NCBI GenBank assembly: GCA_001683735.1
Contig: LUGG01000002.1
Location: forward strand, 1,736,001-1,800,000
From: Grifola frondosa
Taxonomy: Eukaryota; Basidiomycota; Agaricomycetes; Polyporales; Grifolaceae
Direction: 5' to 3'
Length of the DNA: 64,000 nt
The notes under the pieces: generated by a model
Databases searched by the model: none
What the model saw: only the letters and a program-made list of their open reading frames with translations
What the model was told of the DNA's origin: nothing
Program-made: the position numbers and the translations under genes
Shown here: positions 12,101-23,096 of the stretch, one piece after another
Layout of the letters: each line of letters begins with the position of its first letter
Position numbering within the stretch: the stretch's first letter is position 1

Positions 12101-14488
12101 GAAGGGTAAGCGGTGTAGGGATGATGGAAGGCGAGCAAGAGGAGAAACTTGAAGAGATGTTGAGAAGATGTCGAGGAGACGTTGGAGGGCGACGAGGAGA
12201 GTGGCGAGAGGGAGGAGACGCGGTAGTGCACGTATGGGGACGTGACAGGCGATGAGGGAGAAAAAGATACTGCGAAGGAAGACGACTTTATATGGAGGAG
12301 GGCCTCGACTGGAGGGCCGAAGTGGGATTGATCTCACGTACATGTTTGCAGGTGTGCATCTAGTTTCGTGACAATCGGGAACATGGCTGCTGCGAAGATT
12401 TGAGGCGTGCTGCACTCACTGGCCAATCAGCGACTGCTAGTCTCCCTCTTGCCTGACCGTGCGACAGCGCCAACACCCTGGCTTGCCTTTATCGTCGTAT
12501 TATTATTGTTTGCATTATTGTTGCATTATCGTTGCATATCGTTGCATATTGTCTTCTTCGGTCAATGTCTAGGGCACTGCCATATGCGGCGTGCCACCGC
12601 CTGCCACTCTGCACCCTCGGTGTTCTAACCGGCCCTCCTCTGATAACAGACTACCACGCTGCACCCCTCAATCTTCTATTCTCCCTACACACATCCTCAT
12701 CTTACATCCGCCATCTTCAACGCCGTGCCCGGGCCCTGAACATATGCACCCCTTCATCCCACCGCCATCCCACTCATCCTCTCCTATGCTGTCGCTATCA
12801 TTCAGGCGTCACCAGATCCCCTCATACGTACTCACACTGCATGCACACATCTGCTATGATGCGCAATTATGATGCGCAACTCTGGATCCGGTCCATTCTG
12901 TCTGCGCCCCTTCACGCTCTGGGGTGTTCACCTGCTTGCTTTTCTTCGGACTCTATCTCCCCGTCCATCAATTCTGCATCGTGCCACGCCATTCCCCTTC
13001 TGGCTCATCAATAGTCGTAACCCTGGGTATACCTCCCCTCCAAGGCATACTCCTCCACCTTTCTGGGATCACAAGACTCTTTAGCGCTCCCCCACTCAAT
13101 ACTCTTCCCCTGACGTTGCCTCCCTCTCAGTCCACGTTCATGGGAATTAACAGCGTCACTGATCGCTTCCTTCATTTCGCCTCCTGCAATCTGTGCTCTA
13201 AAGCCTCAGCCTTGCCCAATATCCTCCGTCCACGCTTCTCGTCCCACCCGCTATGGTATCTCTATCGCCATGTCCGCTCTAATTCGAACTCTCTCTGACC
13301 TCCCGCAACCCTAAACCTCAGAACCCTTCTTCAACAACAGCAATTCAGGACCCGTCCAGACGCAGTCCATCCCCTTCTACTCCGCGAATGGTCACCTGCC
13401 TGCCGCCCACAGCTGCAGCATCCCCTGCGCGCGGCCGCATCTAATCTTGCATCGCGCGGTTCTGCATGTGGGAGATCCCCCAGCGAAGTCTTCTCCTTCC
13501 AGCTTCTGGTCGTCAAGTTAATCCGACGTCAAGCAATGCCCAGGTCCCCGGTGCGCCACCTCGCTGTGCCCTCACAGCTCTATCGACATCGATGCTCCAC
13601 TCGCGACCGCCCAGGCCCCCCGCGCGTCCTTCGCCACAGATATAGATTTACCTCCCCCGCGAGACGCACCCGCGTCGCGCCATGCTTACTTTACCCACCT
13701 CGCGAGCCTTCAGCGTTCAGGCCACGCACGCAAGCATTGATTGATGGCTTCGCCGGCTCTGCCACGTTGGTTTAGGTTGACGCTCCGGCCGCTACTTCCC
13801 GCGCAGTGCCCCGGAATCCTGCGCCGGAGCGGCTGCCCTGTCCCACGCCGCGCTCACGCTTACCTCACTCGTGTCTGCTGACTCTGCGTGTACGGCAGCG
13901 TTCTGCGTCCGCGCATACAGTGGCGGGGGCTTTATGCGCTATGAACAACACACACTGCTGCCGCGCAACATACATCCGGCTCCGCGGGCTGCACACCCAC
14001 GCATGCATGCCGCCGCGGAAGGCGGGCGGCCCGACGGTGCAGCGTGCGCTGCCACAACGTTGACGTAGGCAGGGACGCTGTTGTTATGAAGTGGGCCCTT
14101 GCTTCGGGCCCGCGTTGACTTTCTGGTGTTGCCGCTGCGGGGATGACCGGGTTCGTGGCGACGTTCTGACTTCCCAAACCCTCCACCTCAGGTCTTGTGC
14201 CTACGCTGGGCATGCAGGGTGCATCACACAACGGAATCTGGTATCAGCCACGAAACTCTACTACGCATGCCTACGCTCGGAACAAACGGAGCAAGTGTCA
14301 GTCACTGAACTGAAATTATCCGCGCGCTCTACGCGCAACTATGATGCTGGTCATCGTCATCAATCACAGGACAACGCGTACTTCTATAATACGTGCTGAC
14401 GACACGGCCGACTTCTGCATTCTATTGCGGGCACCTAGCGCCACAAGTGCAAAGCGTAAGCCGTTCCAAGGCGCGCGGTGCGGGATGA
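9134..14488. other. Gene-poor, strand-asymmetric region
   Basis: About 5.4 kb without any recognisable gene. The left part (9.3-10.6 kb) is GC-rich with CG-rich words, giving many overlapping chance ORFs in all frames. From about 10.6 to 12.3 kb the plus strand is purine-rich, including a GA-repeat tract near 11340-11390. From about 12.4 to 14 kb it is pyrimidine-rich. No ORF shows a family motif, and no RNA gene fold is evident by eye. Confidence 0.5.
12507..12552 (+). repeat. Short GTTGCAT direct repeats
   Basis: The heptamer GTTGCAT occurs at 12520, 12531 and 12541 with 10-11 base spacing, preceded by the related GTTTGCAT. It lies near where the purine-rich strand changes to pyrimidine-rich. 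It could be a simple repeat or a set of helically phased binding sites. Confidence 0.45.
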
Positions 14489-16881
14489 TCAATCCACGGC
14501 CTGCACGCCGACAGCCCCGGGCACGCCTCTGCCCAGTCGATGCCGCCCTGCACGAACTCCGTGACCATCACGACAACCTCGTCCATGGGCCCGATGAGCT
14601 GGCCAGTCGTATCGCGTTTCCGGTCAGATCCGTTAATGCCTTCGCGACGCAAAATGCCACAGCGAGCGCGGAACTAGATGTGGCGTCTCCACAGGCACTT
14701 AGCTTAGCTCGCCAGAATAGACGTCATCGTGCGCCTTCGCACGGCTAGCCTAATGAGATACTGAACACAAATTTGGGGAGGGGGAGAGAGTTGGTCAGCA
14801 CGGACGAAGCAGCATGACGGGGCATGGGGAAGAGAACGCACAGACAAAGTCAAATGTCAGACCATAGGGTGTACCCAGTTCGTCGTTCCTTGCGCTGCGC
14901 TTTCGGATTGATGTATTTGAGTCGTCCGCCCCGAGAGGACATGCCGGCCTTGCGTCATATCGTCGCTGAGGGAAGAGGCACGACGGCACGTCAGGGTGTG
15001 GCGGCAGGTGACCCCGGCGAATAACTCACAGACTTCCCGAACGAGCGTATTGAATTCCTCGCGCGCACCCAGGGGAGCGATCGGAACTTTAGCGGGGGCA
15101 GCCACCGCGGGCGAGGACAGGACCTGGGTGCAGAGATCAAGAGGTGGGTGAGCACAAGACGGCTTGGATGAGCTCATGGGAACCGCGGGCGCTCGCCCTG
15201 CGTTCGACGTTTGTTCTCGACCCCAGCAGCTGTTGCTCGAGCAGGGCGTGCGGAATGCGCCTGAGGCCGAACGAAGGCTCGATGACGTCTGGTGTATGCT
15301 CGCGGGCTGCTGACTGGATCGCGCGGTCAGATGATGTGCATGCGTTCATCGAGCGACTCACTGGGCTGTTTCAGAGTCTTCTGCTCGGCGGTCAGAAGAT
15401 CAGCAGTGGGCGTGAGTTCCCTGCACTCAGACGACTGATGGCAGTGGTGCTGCAGAAGGGCTGTCGTGTGAGCACGAAGCGCAAAAAATAGGTCCACAGA
15501 TGTAGCCCCATATTCCTGCTCCAGCTCGGCTTGCCTGCACCTTCGCCTGCATGCCTTCATCCATGCCCCCCACCACCACGGTCTGGACCGTGGCCGCACC
15601 CTCGCCAAAGCGCTTGTCAAGATCCTTCTTGTTGAACTCGACGACCAGCTTCTTGGCCACGATCGGCTCCTTGAGCGCCTGCCGCACGACGAGTGGGTCC
15701 CCAGTTCGCGCCATGTGCACGGAGAGGTCGTACGCCGCGTGGTCCACGCAGCCCACGTACCGCGGTCCAGCCCGTCAAAGTGTGGATCTCCGCGTCCCAG
15801 CCCCAGGTGTCCGTCGCGCAGTGTTCGCCATGTGCTGGGGGAAGCGCAGCGGCGCGGGGTTGATCCCGATCTCGAGCAGGAACTGCTGTGTGTGTGCGCG
15901 CGGAGAAGTAGCCGAGCGTTTCGTCTCGTTCGCGAAGATGTGTACCCCTCGAGACCGTCTTCCCGGTGCTCATTGCGCGTGACTGACCTGCGTGCTCGAG
16001 GATACCTGCATGTCGAGCACTTCGTGGAATCGTTCGTGCCGCTTGTCATTGGGGTGACATGCTTGATCTGCGACATCTTGAACTCGCGCACGCGTAGGAG
16101 CTCCGCGCATGGCGAGATCTGGTCTCGCACTGCAATGAGCGCCCGATCTGTGCGGAGGCAAAGGGCACCTGCCCCGTTGCTGAACTCGAGTGGCCGTGGA
16201 TGAATTGAACATATAGGCATGTGCTCATGGGCCAGATACTGCTCGTGAAAAAACTATTGGGGTTTGCAAACCTCGTTGTCTGCATCTGGGTTCCTGATAT
16301 CGTACTTCTGGACTAGTTCCCTGAGCTCATGGTTGGAATAGTTGTCCAACCTTTGCACGGTGAGCCTGTGATGACGGACACGTATGTCACAACATACCTG
16401 TGCCAGAATCTGCTCGTGCTCTCTCACAAGCTCGTGCGGCAACTGGACAGCGCTTGTCCCTTGCGTTCTCTTTGGGGGGCTGCACAGCGAGCCTACGCGC
16501 CTTCTTGTCGCCACCTAGTCGGGTTTCGAGGACGTTCTTCACGAGGTGGTCCGCGTGCAAGACTTCGCCGGTCTTGACGTCCTTGACCACACAATCAGCG
16601 AAGCTTGCAACCCAGAAGTCTCGAAGACGGGTGCTGGTGTCGTGATCGTTGGTGTGGACTTCGAGCATATGTTTCTCGATGATGAAGTGTTTTCCGCCAT
16701 TCTGTGATGATGTTATCCTGGAGTGACGAGCCCGGTCAATACAAGCTCGCAACGCCTAGGAGTCAGTTGGGCGAGCAGATAATTGGACTCGCCGCCATAG
16801 ATCTCGAAAGCTGGAGCGGCGATTGAGCAGCGTGTCAAACCGCGTTTTGTCGAATGTCCTGTCCACGGGGAGATTCGTCAT
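14489..16881 (-). pseudogene. Decayed glycyl-tRNA synthetase
   Basis: On the minus strand the pieces of a eukaryotic glycyl-tRNA synthetase appear in the right order but in changing frames. The start is RTFDKTRFDTLLNRR. Then come FIIEKHMLEV, VVKDVKTGEVLHADHLVKN, YDIRNPDADNEV, LLRVREFKMSQIKH, DKRHERFHEV, ETLGYFSARTHT, FLLEIGINPAPLRFPQHMAN, DTWGWDAEIHTLTGW, VDHAAYDLSVHM, KEPIVAKKLVVEFNKKDL, DVIEPSFGL, ARNDELGTPYGL and DTTGQLIGPMDEVV. A TGA closes the piece GVQAVD at 14489-14491. Invariant positions are changed: RFRQH reads RFPQH, the motif 3 EPSFGLGR reads EPSFGLRR, and IGKRYARNDE reads IRKRSARNDE. Several frame changes remain after allowing for introns. The normal enzyme charges tRNA-Gly and is essential, so a working copy is expected elsewhere. 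Confidence 0.75.
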
Positions 16882-19682
16882 ATGTCGATGACTGGCATGA
16901 GTTTGGCGAGCTTGCATGGATGCGAGTGGTTGACGTAGCATTAATTTCGAGCAATGGTTCGGTCATGCCGCCGCATGCGTCACAAGGGGCGTCCGAACTG
17001 TCACTCAGTTCGAAATGCATGCGCATGCGCGTCACACGTCCCCCAAACCGATTTTTCGCCGAACAATATTGGTCGAAATGCCACCTCTAGACAAAAATCA
17101 CCAGACGGTAAGTAAACATTACATATTAGGGCTATGCTGAGTTTTCTGCTCTCGATCCCAAGTCTGAACTAGTGCACTGCAGGATTATCCGATGGCTCTC
17201 GGTGGCGCAACTCTCCAGTGTCGGTTACGAGACTAGGCTGGATGATCCGTTGGTGTTTGTCTGCATGCGTTTCCATGTCCGTATCTGGCTCTTCGGACCT
17301 CTTACGAACCTGGTCTATGAAGCAATCTAATAGCCAACTGGGTTGCTATCAAGAACGCGCAAAGAGATAGTAATACCTTATCGTGCGATCTCTTTTTGGA
17401 GGTCGTCAAACACCCCAAAGTTCGTGAATGAATACGTTTCTCCGAAATGCTTGCTTACGTTTCCTTTCATATCGTCTACAACAGTAATCTCCATACCTTG
17501 CGAACTGCACCAATATTAACATTTTCATCCCATCGATAAGTTTTTTTCACGTGTCAACGCGGTCTATGCTTCGTACTTCGGAACCAGTCCTCCAGCATGC
17601 GCGTGCGCAGTAGTAGATCTACCTCTGGGGACCGGGCTTAGACTGAACTGCATCGCGTATGCGGAAATTCTTCTGCGGACCGTCAAGCGCTGCATGTACT
17701 GGCCTTGAGGTGACAAAACAGCAGCGTTATTCTGGAAGACGTTGTAGTTGTCTATCTCCGCAAGGCTGTGTGGCTCCCCTCTTTCTGTGGCGCACGCATG
17801 AAGCCACACATGAGGGATCGTCGACGAACTGGCCGGCATGATGAGCGCGTGTCGACTCCTCACTCCTGCCACGCTCCACATACCTCCGGTGAGAGCATCC
17901 CATCCCTCGTCGGGGACTGGGAGAGGCACAACACGCCTATGGCGGGCAGGAGCTGAAGTGCATATTCGACCGAGTGGCCAGTGGCGAGCGCGTCGATGTC
18001 TTGCGCACGCCGGTGTTCTGTGCGATGGCGATATCAAAATAGCCACGTTGGTGGTTCCACCTGTGGCGGCGCGAACGGACACGGGATATCCCAAGGCCAG
18101 CGTAGTAGGCGGGCGGCGGCGTCATCTCTCGTTGAGATCCAGTATCCGCGCTGAGCCGAATGTGGTACTTCGTCGCGCTCGGGGTGTGCTGATGGCGATG
18201 CGTTTGGGTAGTGCGGGAGCGCATTCGGGCACAAGACGTTCCGGAGTGCATGCCGACATCGCTGCCCGTGGATTGCACAGAGATGCAGCAAAATCGTAGC
18301 TCGCAGAGAGAGAGGTATTTTCCTCGAGGGCGAGGTGGTCGTTGTCGCTGCTGGTGCCGGCTTGTGTGATTGAATTATGTACTCGCTCACTGTCTCGAAC
18401 TTGCTCTTAAGCGACACAAACCCTGGATTATTGGCGGAAAATTCGCTCTCGAGAAGTTCGCCCGGTAGCTCAGGCCGACAGTGTAACGGTGGACTGCAAT
18501 GGTTAGGTCTCAGTGCGTGCTAGTGGGAAGTCCAGGAGCCAGGACAGCGAGGGATAGTCTTGTCGACCATGCAAATCTTATCTTATCTATTCCCTTTCTC
18601 AGACTTACCCTTCTCGTGTGCTCTGGAAGTCCAAGTGTGGTTTATCGGTGGGAAAAGCCATTTCCATCTCTATTGGATTGTGTTCACGATCGCATTGGCG
18701 ATTTTCTCCCACTCACAGCGACTGTCGTCAATGGACGTCGAAAACATTATGCCTCAACTTATGAGGCGTGGAGAATCTTTCTGCAGCACCGCTTTGCATG
18801 CTTCGCCGACATTCTCCAGAAGTAGTTGGCCTTCATCATGTGCATTGAGGCCGTGGTATGGAGTCTTGCCACCATTGTTTTACCACGCTTACGATTTGGC
18901 GGAAGAAGTTTTGAAGCGAGTCCGTATTTCTTGGTCTGCTGGTTCATTATCATGCTCTTACCTTGCTAGTGCCAAGATCCGAGGTTTGCGCAGGGCAAAT
19001 CAGTAGTGATTGTTGTGAAAGAAGACAGCTGGCCACACGCGATCTTTTGGCCCAGAATAGCATTGTGGCTTCTTTCACACCGCGATTGTCTATATGCCGA
19101 AATAACGCTTCTCAATTGAAATCATTTAAGCCCAAGATGGTCCGCTATGAACAGGTACGGGTTCCTTGAAAAGTTCCACATGTTTTGAATCTTACCATGC
19201 AATTTTTCCAGCTCTTAAGCAGTATCGAAACTATTCATCTACGCCCCGTCTCGAGGCGCGCGTGTATTCATATCTATTACTTTACTCCACGATATAGACA
19301 AATTTGTTTACCGGTCGAATTTAGACCCTTGTATCCTACGGTTCAGTTTCGTTTTTAAACGTTTGCTGCCGTGAAGATACCACGCAGATCAGGCCCGCGG
19401 AACATTCATCAGGTCAATCTCTTTCTTATTGGTTCAGGCTCAATCATGTGACATGTCCAAGCCCTCTAGTGGGTAGATCATAAGGATCGTGAGCGACCAT
19501 CGACAAATCCAGCAAGCGACGGTCACGATGTTCACAAGGTCTCTCAAGCGCCAGGCTAGAATTCATAAAATCTCCAAGGATGTGAGACCTTGTGGAAGAT
19601 CTCTGTTCTCCCCCCCTCCCTGTTTCTAGGTTTCAATTGCTGTTAGCAAGACTTCAGCGGGCTTACACTAGAGACGAGCACC
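16882..19682. other. Unassigned sequence between GlyRS relic and MFS gene
   Basis: I cannot name a gene here. Minus-strand frames between about 17564 and 18480 contain stretches with coding-like composition (ELLESEFSANNPGFVSLKSK near 18430; SAYAMQFSL near 17650) but no recognisable family and no continuous model. They may be a relic or an unfamiliar gene. The frame at 18560-19006 (plus) looks like chance. The 5' flank of the transporter follows. Confidence 0.35.
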
Positions 19683-22505
19683 ATGTCTGCTACCGACTTG
19701 AAGAACGATGTCACGAACAGCGTAGAGGAGACCGACCTCAAGTCCAGAAAAGCCGTTGCCGCGTCCGACTCCGAGCTCGATCTCGTTTTATATCACGAAC
19801 ATAACGCGGGCGGCTTGTAGTTGATCCAGAGTACGTCGCAGTTTGCTGTCGTATATCAATTGTCTGTTTAAGTTCAACATTGTAGCGAAGCAAATATCGA
19901 ATTTGCGCGAACATGTCGCTAGGAAGCTAAAGTTGTCGAAAGATGGCACAAAGGTGCTCTGGCCTCAACCGACTGATGATCCAGAAGACCACAAAATGTG
20001 AGCTTTATGTGTTTGTATCCATGCCCAATCCAAGCTCTCTATTAACTGTTGATACAGTGGTCCGACTTTCGGAAGAACCTCCAGCTGTTCATCATTACTT
20101 TAGCCGCTATAGTGCCTGATTTCGATTCTGGTATAGGTGCGTTCTATACCTCACATGTCTCGGTCATGGATGCACGTGATTGAACTTTACCGCCACGTTA
20201 AGGTATCGCCGATATATTCGCACTTGCCGTGCAGTTCGAACCACCTACAGTTTATCAATGACCTTACTTCAAAGTGGGTGCGAGCCTAGTGTTCAGCTGA
20301 TTCGGATGGGATTTGTACCGAAGTATGAACTGACTCACTGCTTGGTTTACGTGTCTGCTATCGATTGCGGTGAATTTAGCTGGAGTATATTCCTTTTGGG
20401 TGAGCATTTTTTCGTCAGCCCACCGTTCTTTGCACTGATGTACTTGGCTAGGATGGGGAGGACTTTTCGCTGTTATGCTGATGCGCACGATTGGCCGTCT
20501 TTCCTGTACTTTTCTGGTCTCAGGTAAGTGTTGGATTCACGGGCTATCTCAACGTAGTGTGCAAGAATTTGCATTCTACTTTCAATCACCTTGTCAGGTT
20601 TTTTGCTTATGATACTTTAAATTCTAGGTTCTCTCGCTCGGATTTTCTGGTGGCTGCACATTCGCGCCGAATCTCAAAACATTCACAGGTTTGTGTTTTT
20701 CTGCAACAACTATTGGCTCACCGACATCTTGATCGCTAACTGCGCTTCACAGCCATGAGATGTCTGACAGCCTTCTTCGGGTACGTTTGCTTCATGCCCA
20801 CGAATATTTTGTACTCATCATGAACTGGATCTGTTGGTTACTGTTAGAACGTGCCCACAAGTGACGGTACGGTAATCTAATTGCACGCACCTTCCCATTT
20901 TAGATAACACTTGCGGTGACAGGGCCTGTATATTGTAACAGACCTATTCCCGTTCCATTTACAAGCAAGGAAGGCAAGTAGTCCAGTCGTCCATCATTAC
21001 TGTCTCGAATGTCTTGACTAAATGACCTACTAACTGTGTGATATATAGCTCAATATCTGGACAATGGGTTTCATCATCTCGCCGTTCTTATCGCCGTTCG
21101 CGTTTGGGTTCCTCGTCGCCCGTGCGAAGTATGTCCAACGCATTGTCCATAAGCATTTTATTTATTGATCATGAATAATGCAGCTGGCGATGGACTTACG
21201 GCATTGGGTCAATCTATGGTGCCGTTGTGGTGTGCTTCATCGCATTCTTCGCTGAGGAGACGTTCGTACACGTTGTTACATTTTGTTTCGGCTTTGCTCA
21301 CTTTGGCGCGACGTAGGATGTTTGACCGCAAACTCCCAAATCCACGGCCGATTCCTCGTCCTTATCTCGTCTTCGCTACCGGATCGAAACACTTATTGGA
21401 GTGACTGGGCTACGGATGGCCAAATATCGTTCAAGCTGGCGCGAATGTATCCTTGCGCCTCTGAATGTCGTGTGGCGCCCTCACTGCTGGGAATTCTTCT
21501 CTTTGAAGTGTGTTGGTGCACAAGTTCACCTTAATGCAAGAACTCATGTCTTTAATATAGGCTATGGTCTTCGGCTTCAGTATTGGCATTAACGTGAGCA
21601 TTTATTTATTTTGCCTAGTGTACAATTAAGTAGAATCACCCTAGACTACCAATGCCGTCTTCCTCGGCACTCCTCCTCCTGGAGGTTACGGGTTCTCCCA
21701 ATTCGCCATAGCTGGTGCCTATGGCACTCCGATCGTATGTTCTTCGTTCCGATTCAATTGCACATTTCTAATTCCTGTTGACATCTGATACAGGTTGCAG
21801 TTTTGATCGGCGAAGTGCTCGGTCGGTACTTTAACGATTGGGTCATGAACCTCTCTATTCGGAGGAATAACGGCGTATTCGTGGCAGAGAATCGGCTCTG
21901 GTGTGTCTCACATCTTTCTATTTGTCAATAGTTCTGACCCTGCATTTAGGACATGCTACATCGCTATTCCGCTCTATATATGCGGGTTCCTTGTCCTCGG
22001 TGCATCTTTCCAGAAACATCTCAGTGTTGGCGCTCTCGTGATGGGATGGGGAATTGCAGAGGTCGCAGTTATGATTAATACTGTGGCAGTCTGTCCGTCA
22101 CATATCTCTCCTAATCTTGTATTATCTATTACTAACACTGTACAACAGATGCGTATTGTAACGATTGCTTCCCAACGAAACAGGTAAGTTGTTATCGGAC
22201 GTGTTTCTTTCTTCATGCTCTGATGGTAACGCTGCGTATTTAGGGCGAGATTTCCGCATTGATAAATCTTGCGCGTACACTTGGCGGATTCAGCGTTGCC
22301 TTTTTCCAAGTCCCCTGGGCGATGCGCAATGGCGCTCTGCAGACGTTCGGCGTAGAGGCGGCGATCGTCGTTGCTCTATTCTTCTTGATCGTACCTGCCT
22401 TGCAATTGAAGGGCGCTCGGCTGAGGGTAAGTCCTCGTTGAAGCATTGACATGTGTTCACGCTCATGAACCATATTACGACCTCCAGGAACGATTCTCGA
22501 TGTGA
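19683..22505 (+). pseudogene. MFS transporter, 5' half frameshifted
   Basis: This resembles fungal plasma-membrane MFS transporters of the polyamine/drug-antiporter group (12 helices). The order of motifs is complete: LDLVLYHEHNAGG, VLWPQPTDDPED, WSDFRKNLQLFIITLAAIV, NWSIFLLG, APNLKTFTAMRCLTAFFG, FHLQARKLNIWTMGF, WRWTYGIGSIYGA, NRLWTCYIAIPLYICGF, QGEISALINLARTLGG, with stop TGA 22503-22505. From about 21590 on, the exons splice cleanly. In the first 1.9 kb I count about seven places where the frame must move by one base: near GGL/VVDP, EANIEF/EHVARK, HK/NWSDF, QFEPPT/INDLTSN, GRL/PVLFWSQ, PRP/LSRLRYR and RPH/LLGILL. The amino acids themselves stay conserved. It is either a young pseudogene or a gene hit by consensus indels. 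Confidence 0.75.
20974..21048 (+). other. GC-AG intron in MFS gene
   Basis: Donor AAG|GCAAGT and acceptor ATATAG join HLQARK to LNIWTMGF exactly. The GT two bases further on would break the frame. This is the third probable GC-AG intron in the window. Confidence 0.6.
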
Positions 22506-23096
22506 GGTCTGGTCTTCGAAGCTATTGAGAGTCTTGTACTGGTAGTAGGCGTCTTTTCTCTTTCATGATACGTCCTTTCCGTAAAGTGTATATATTGAAT
22601 CGGCATGACGTTGATGATCGATGACTACGGATACGAGAAGCCAACGGGCTGTTTGCGTCTGCAACAGTATTGAACCTTGAGCTTAACTAGAACAGTGACT
22701 TCGGCCCACACGAATGACCAGAGGGTGCAGACCAAACTCCACGACTGTTGAATCTACTGCATTTAACACATATTCCTGAGGGAAAAAGGAACACATAGCT
22801 TTGTATACCGAGAAAATCTCAGTGGTTCAAAATAACACTGTCGCAAAAACTGATTAGGCCAACTCGATGCGTGACGAAGCGAGCTGTGACCAAACGCGAT
22901 CGTGAACCGCGTGACCCGTTCATGAGCGCTTGAGCACTTGCTTGTGGCTATTATCGCACTATCTGGACTGCGTAGTGCTACCAGACTTACTGGTATGAAA
23001 AACACGTATGGCGTACTTTCTCTCGACTGCTAATGATGTCGGTTCTCTATCAGAACTCCAGGATTCTAAAGCTATCAATAGCATCTCCATCTCAGT
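22506..23096. other. Intergenic sequence
   Basis: No supported gene. It contains the 3' flank of the MFS gene and the 5' flank of snurportin. Confidence 0.5.

Noticed and set aside
12064..13298. ORFs in the purine-rich and pyrimidine-rich DNA
   Set aside because: Low-complexity Arg/Gly/Glu or Pro/Ser/His composition follows from strand skew, with no motif.
15327..16220. 297-codon minus-strand ORF
   Set aside because: It mixes short true GlyRS pieces with long Arg/Ser-rich out-of-frame translation. It is produced by frame changes in the decayed GlyRS, not a separate gene.
19683..21545. Programmed ribosomal frameshifting in the MFS gene
   Set aside because: About seven shifts in one gene without slippery sequences is not plausible; indels or decay explain it better.
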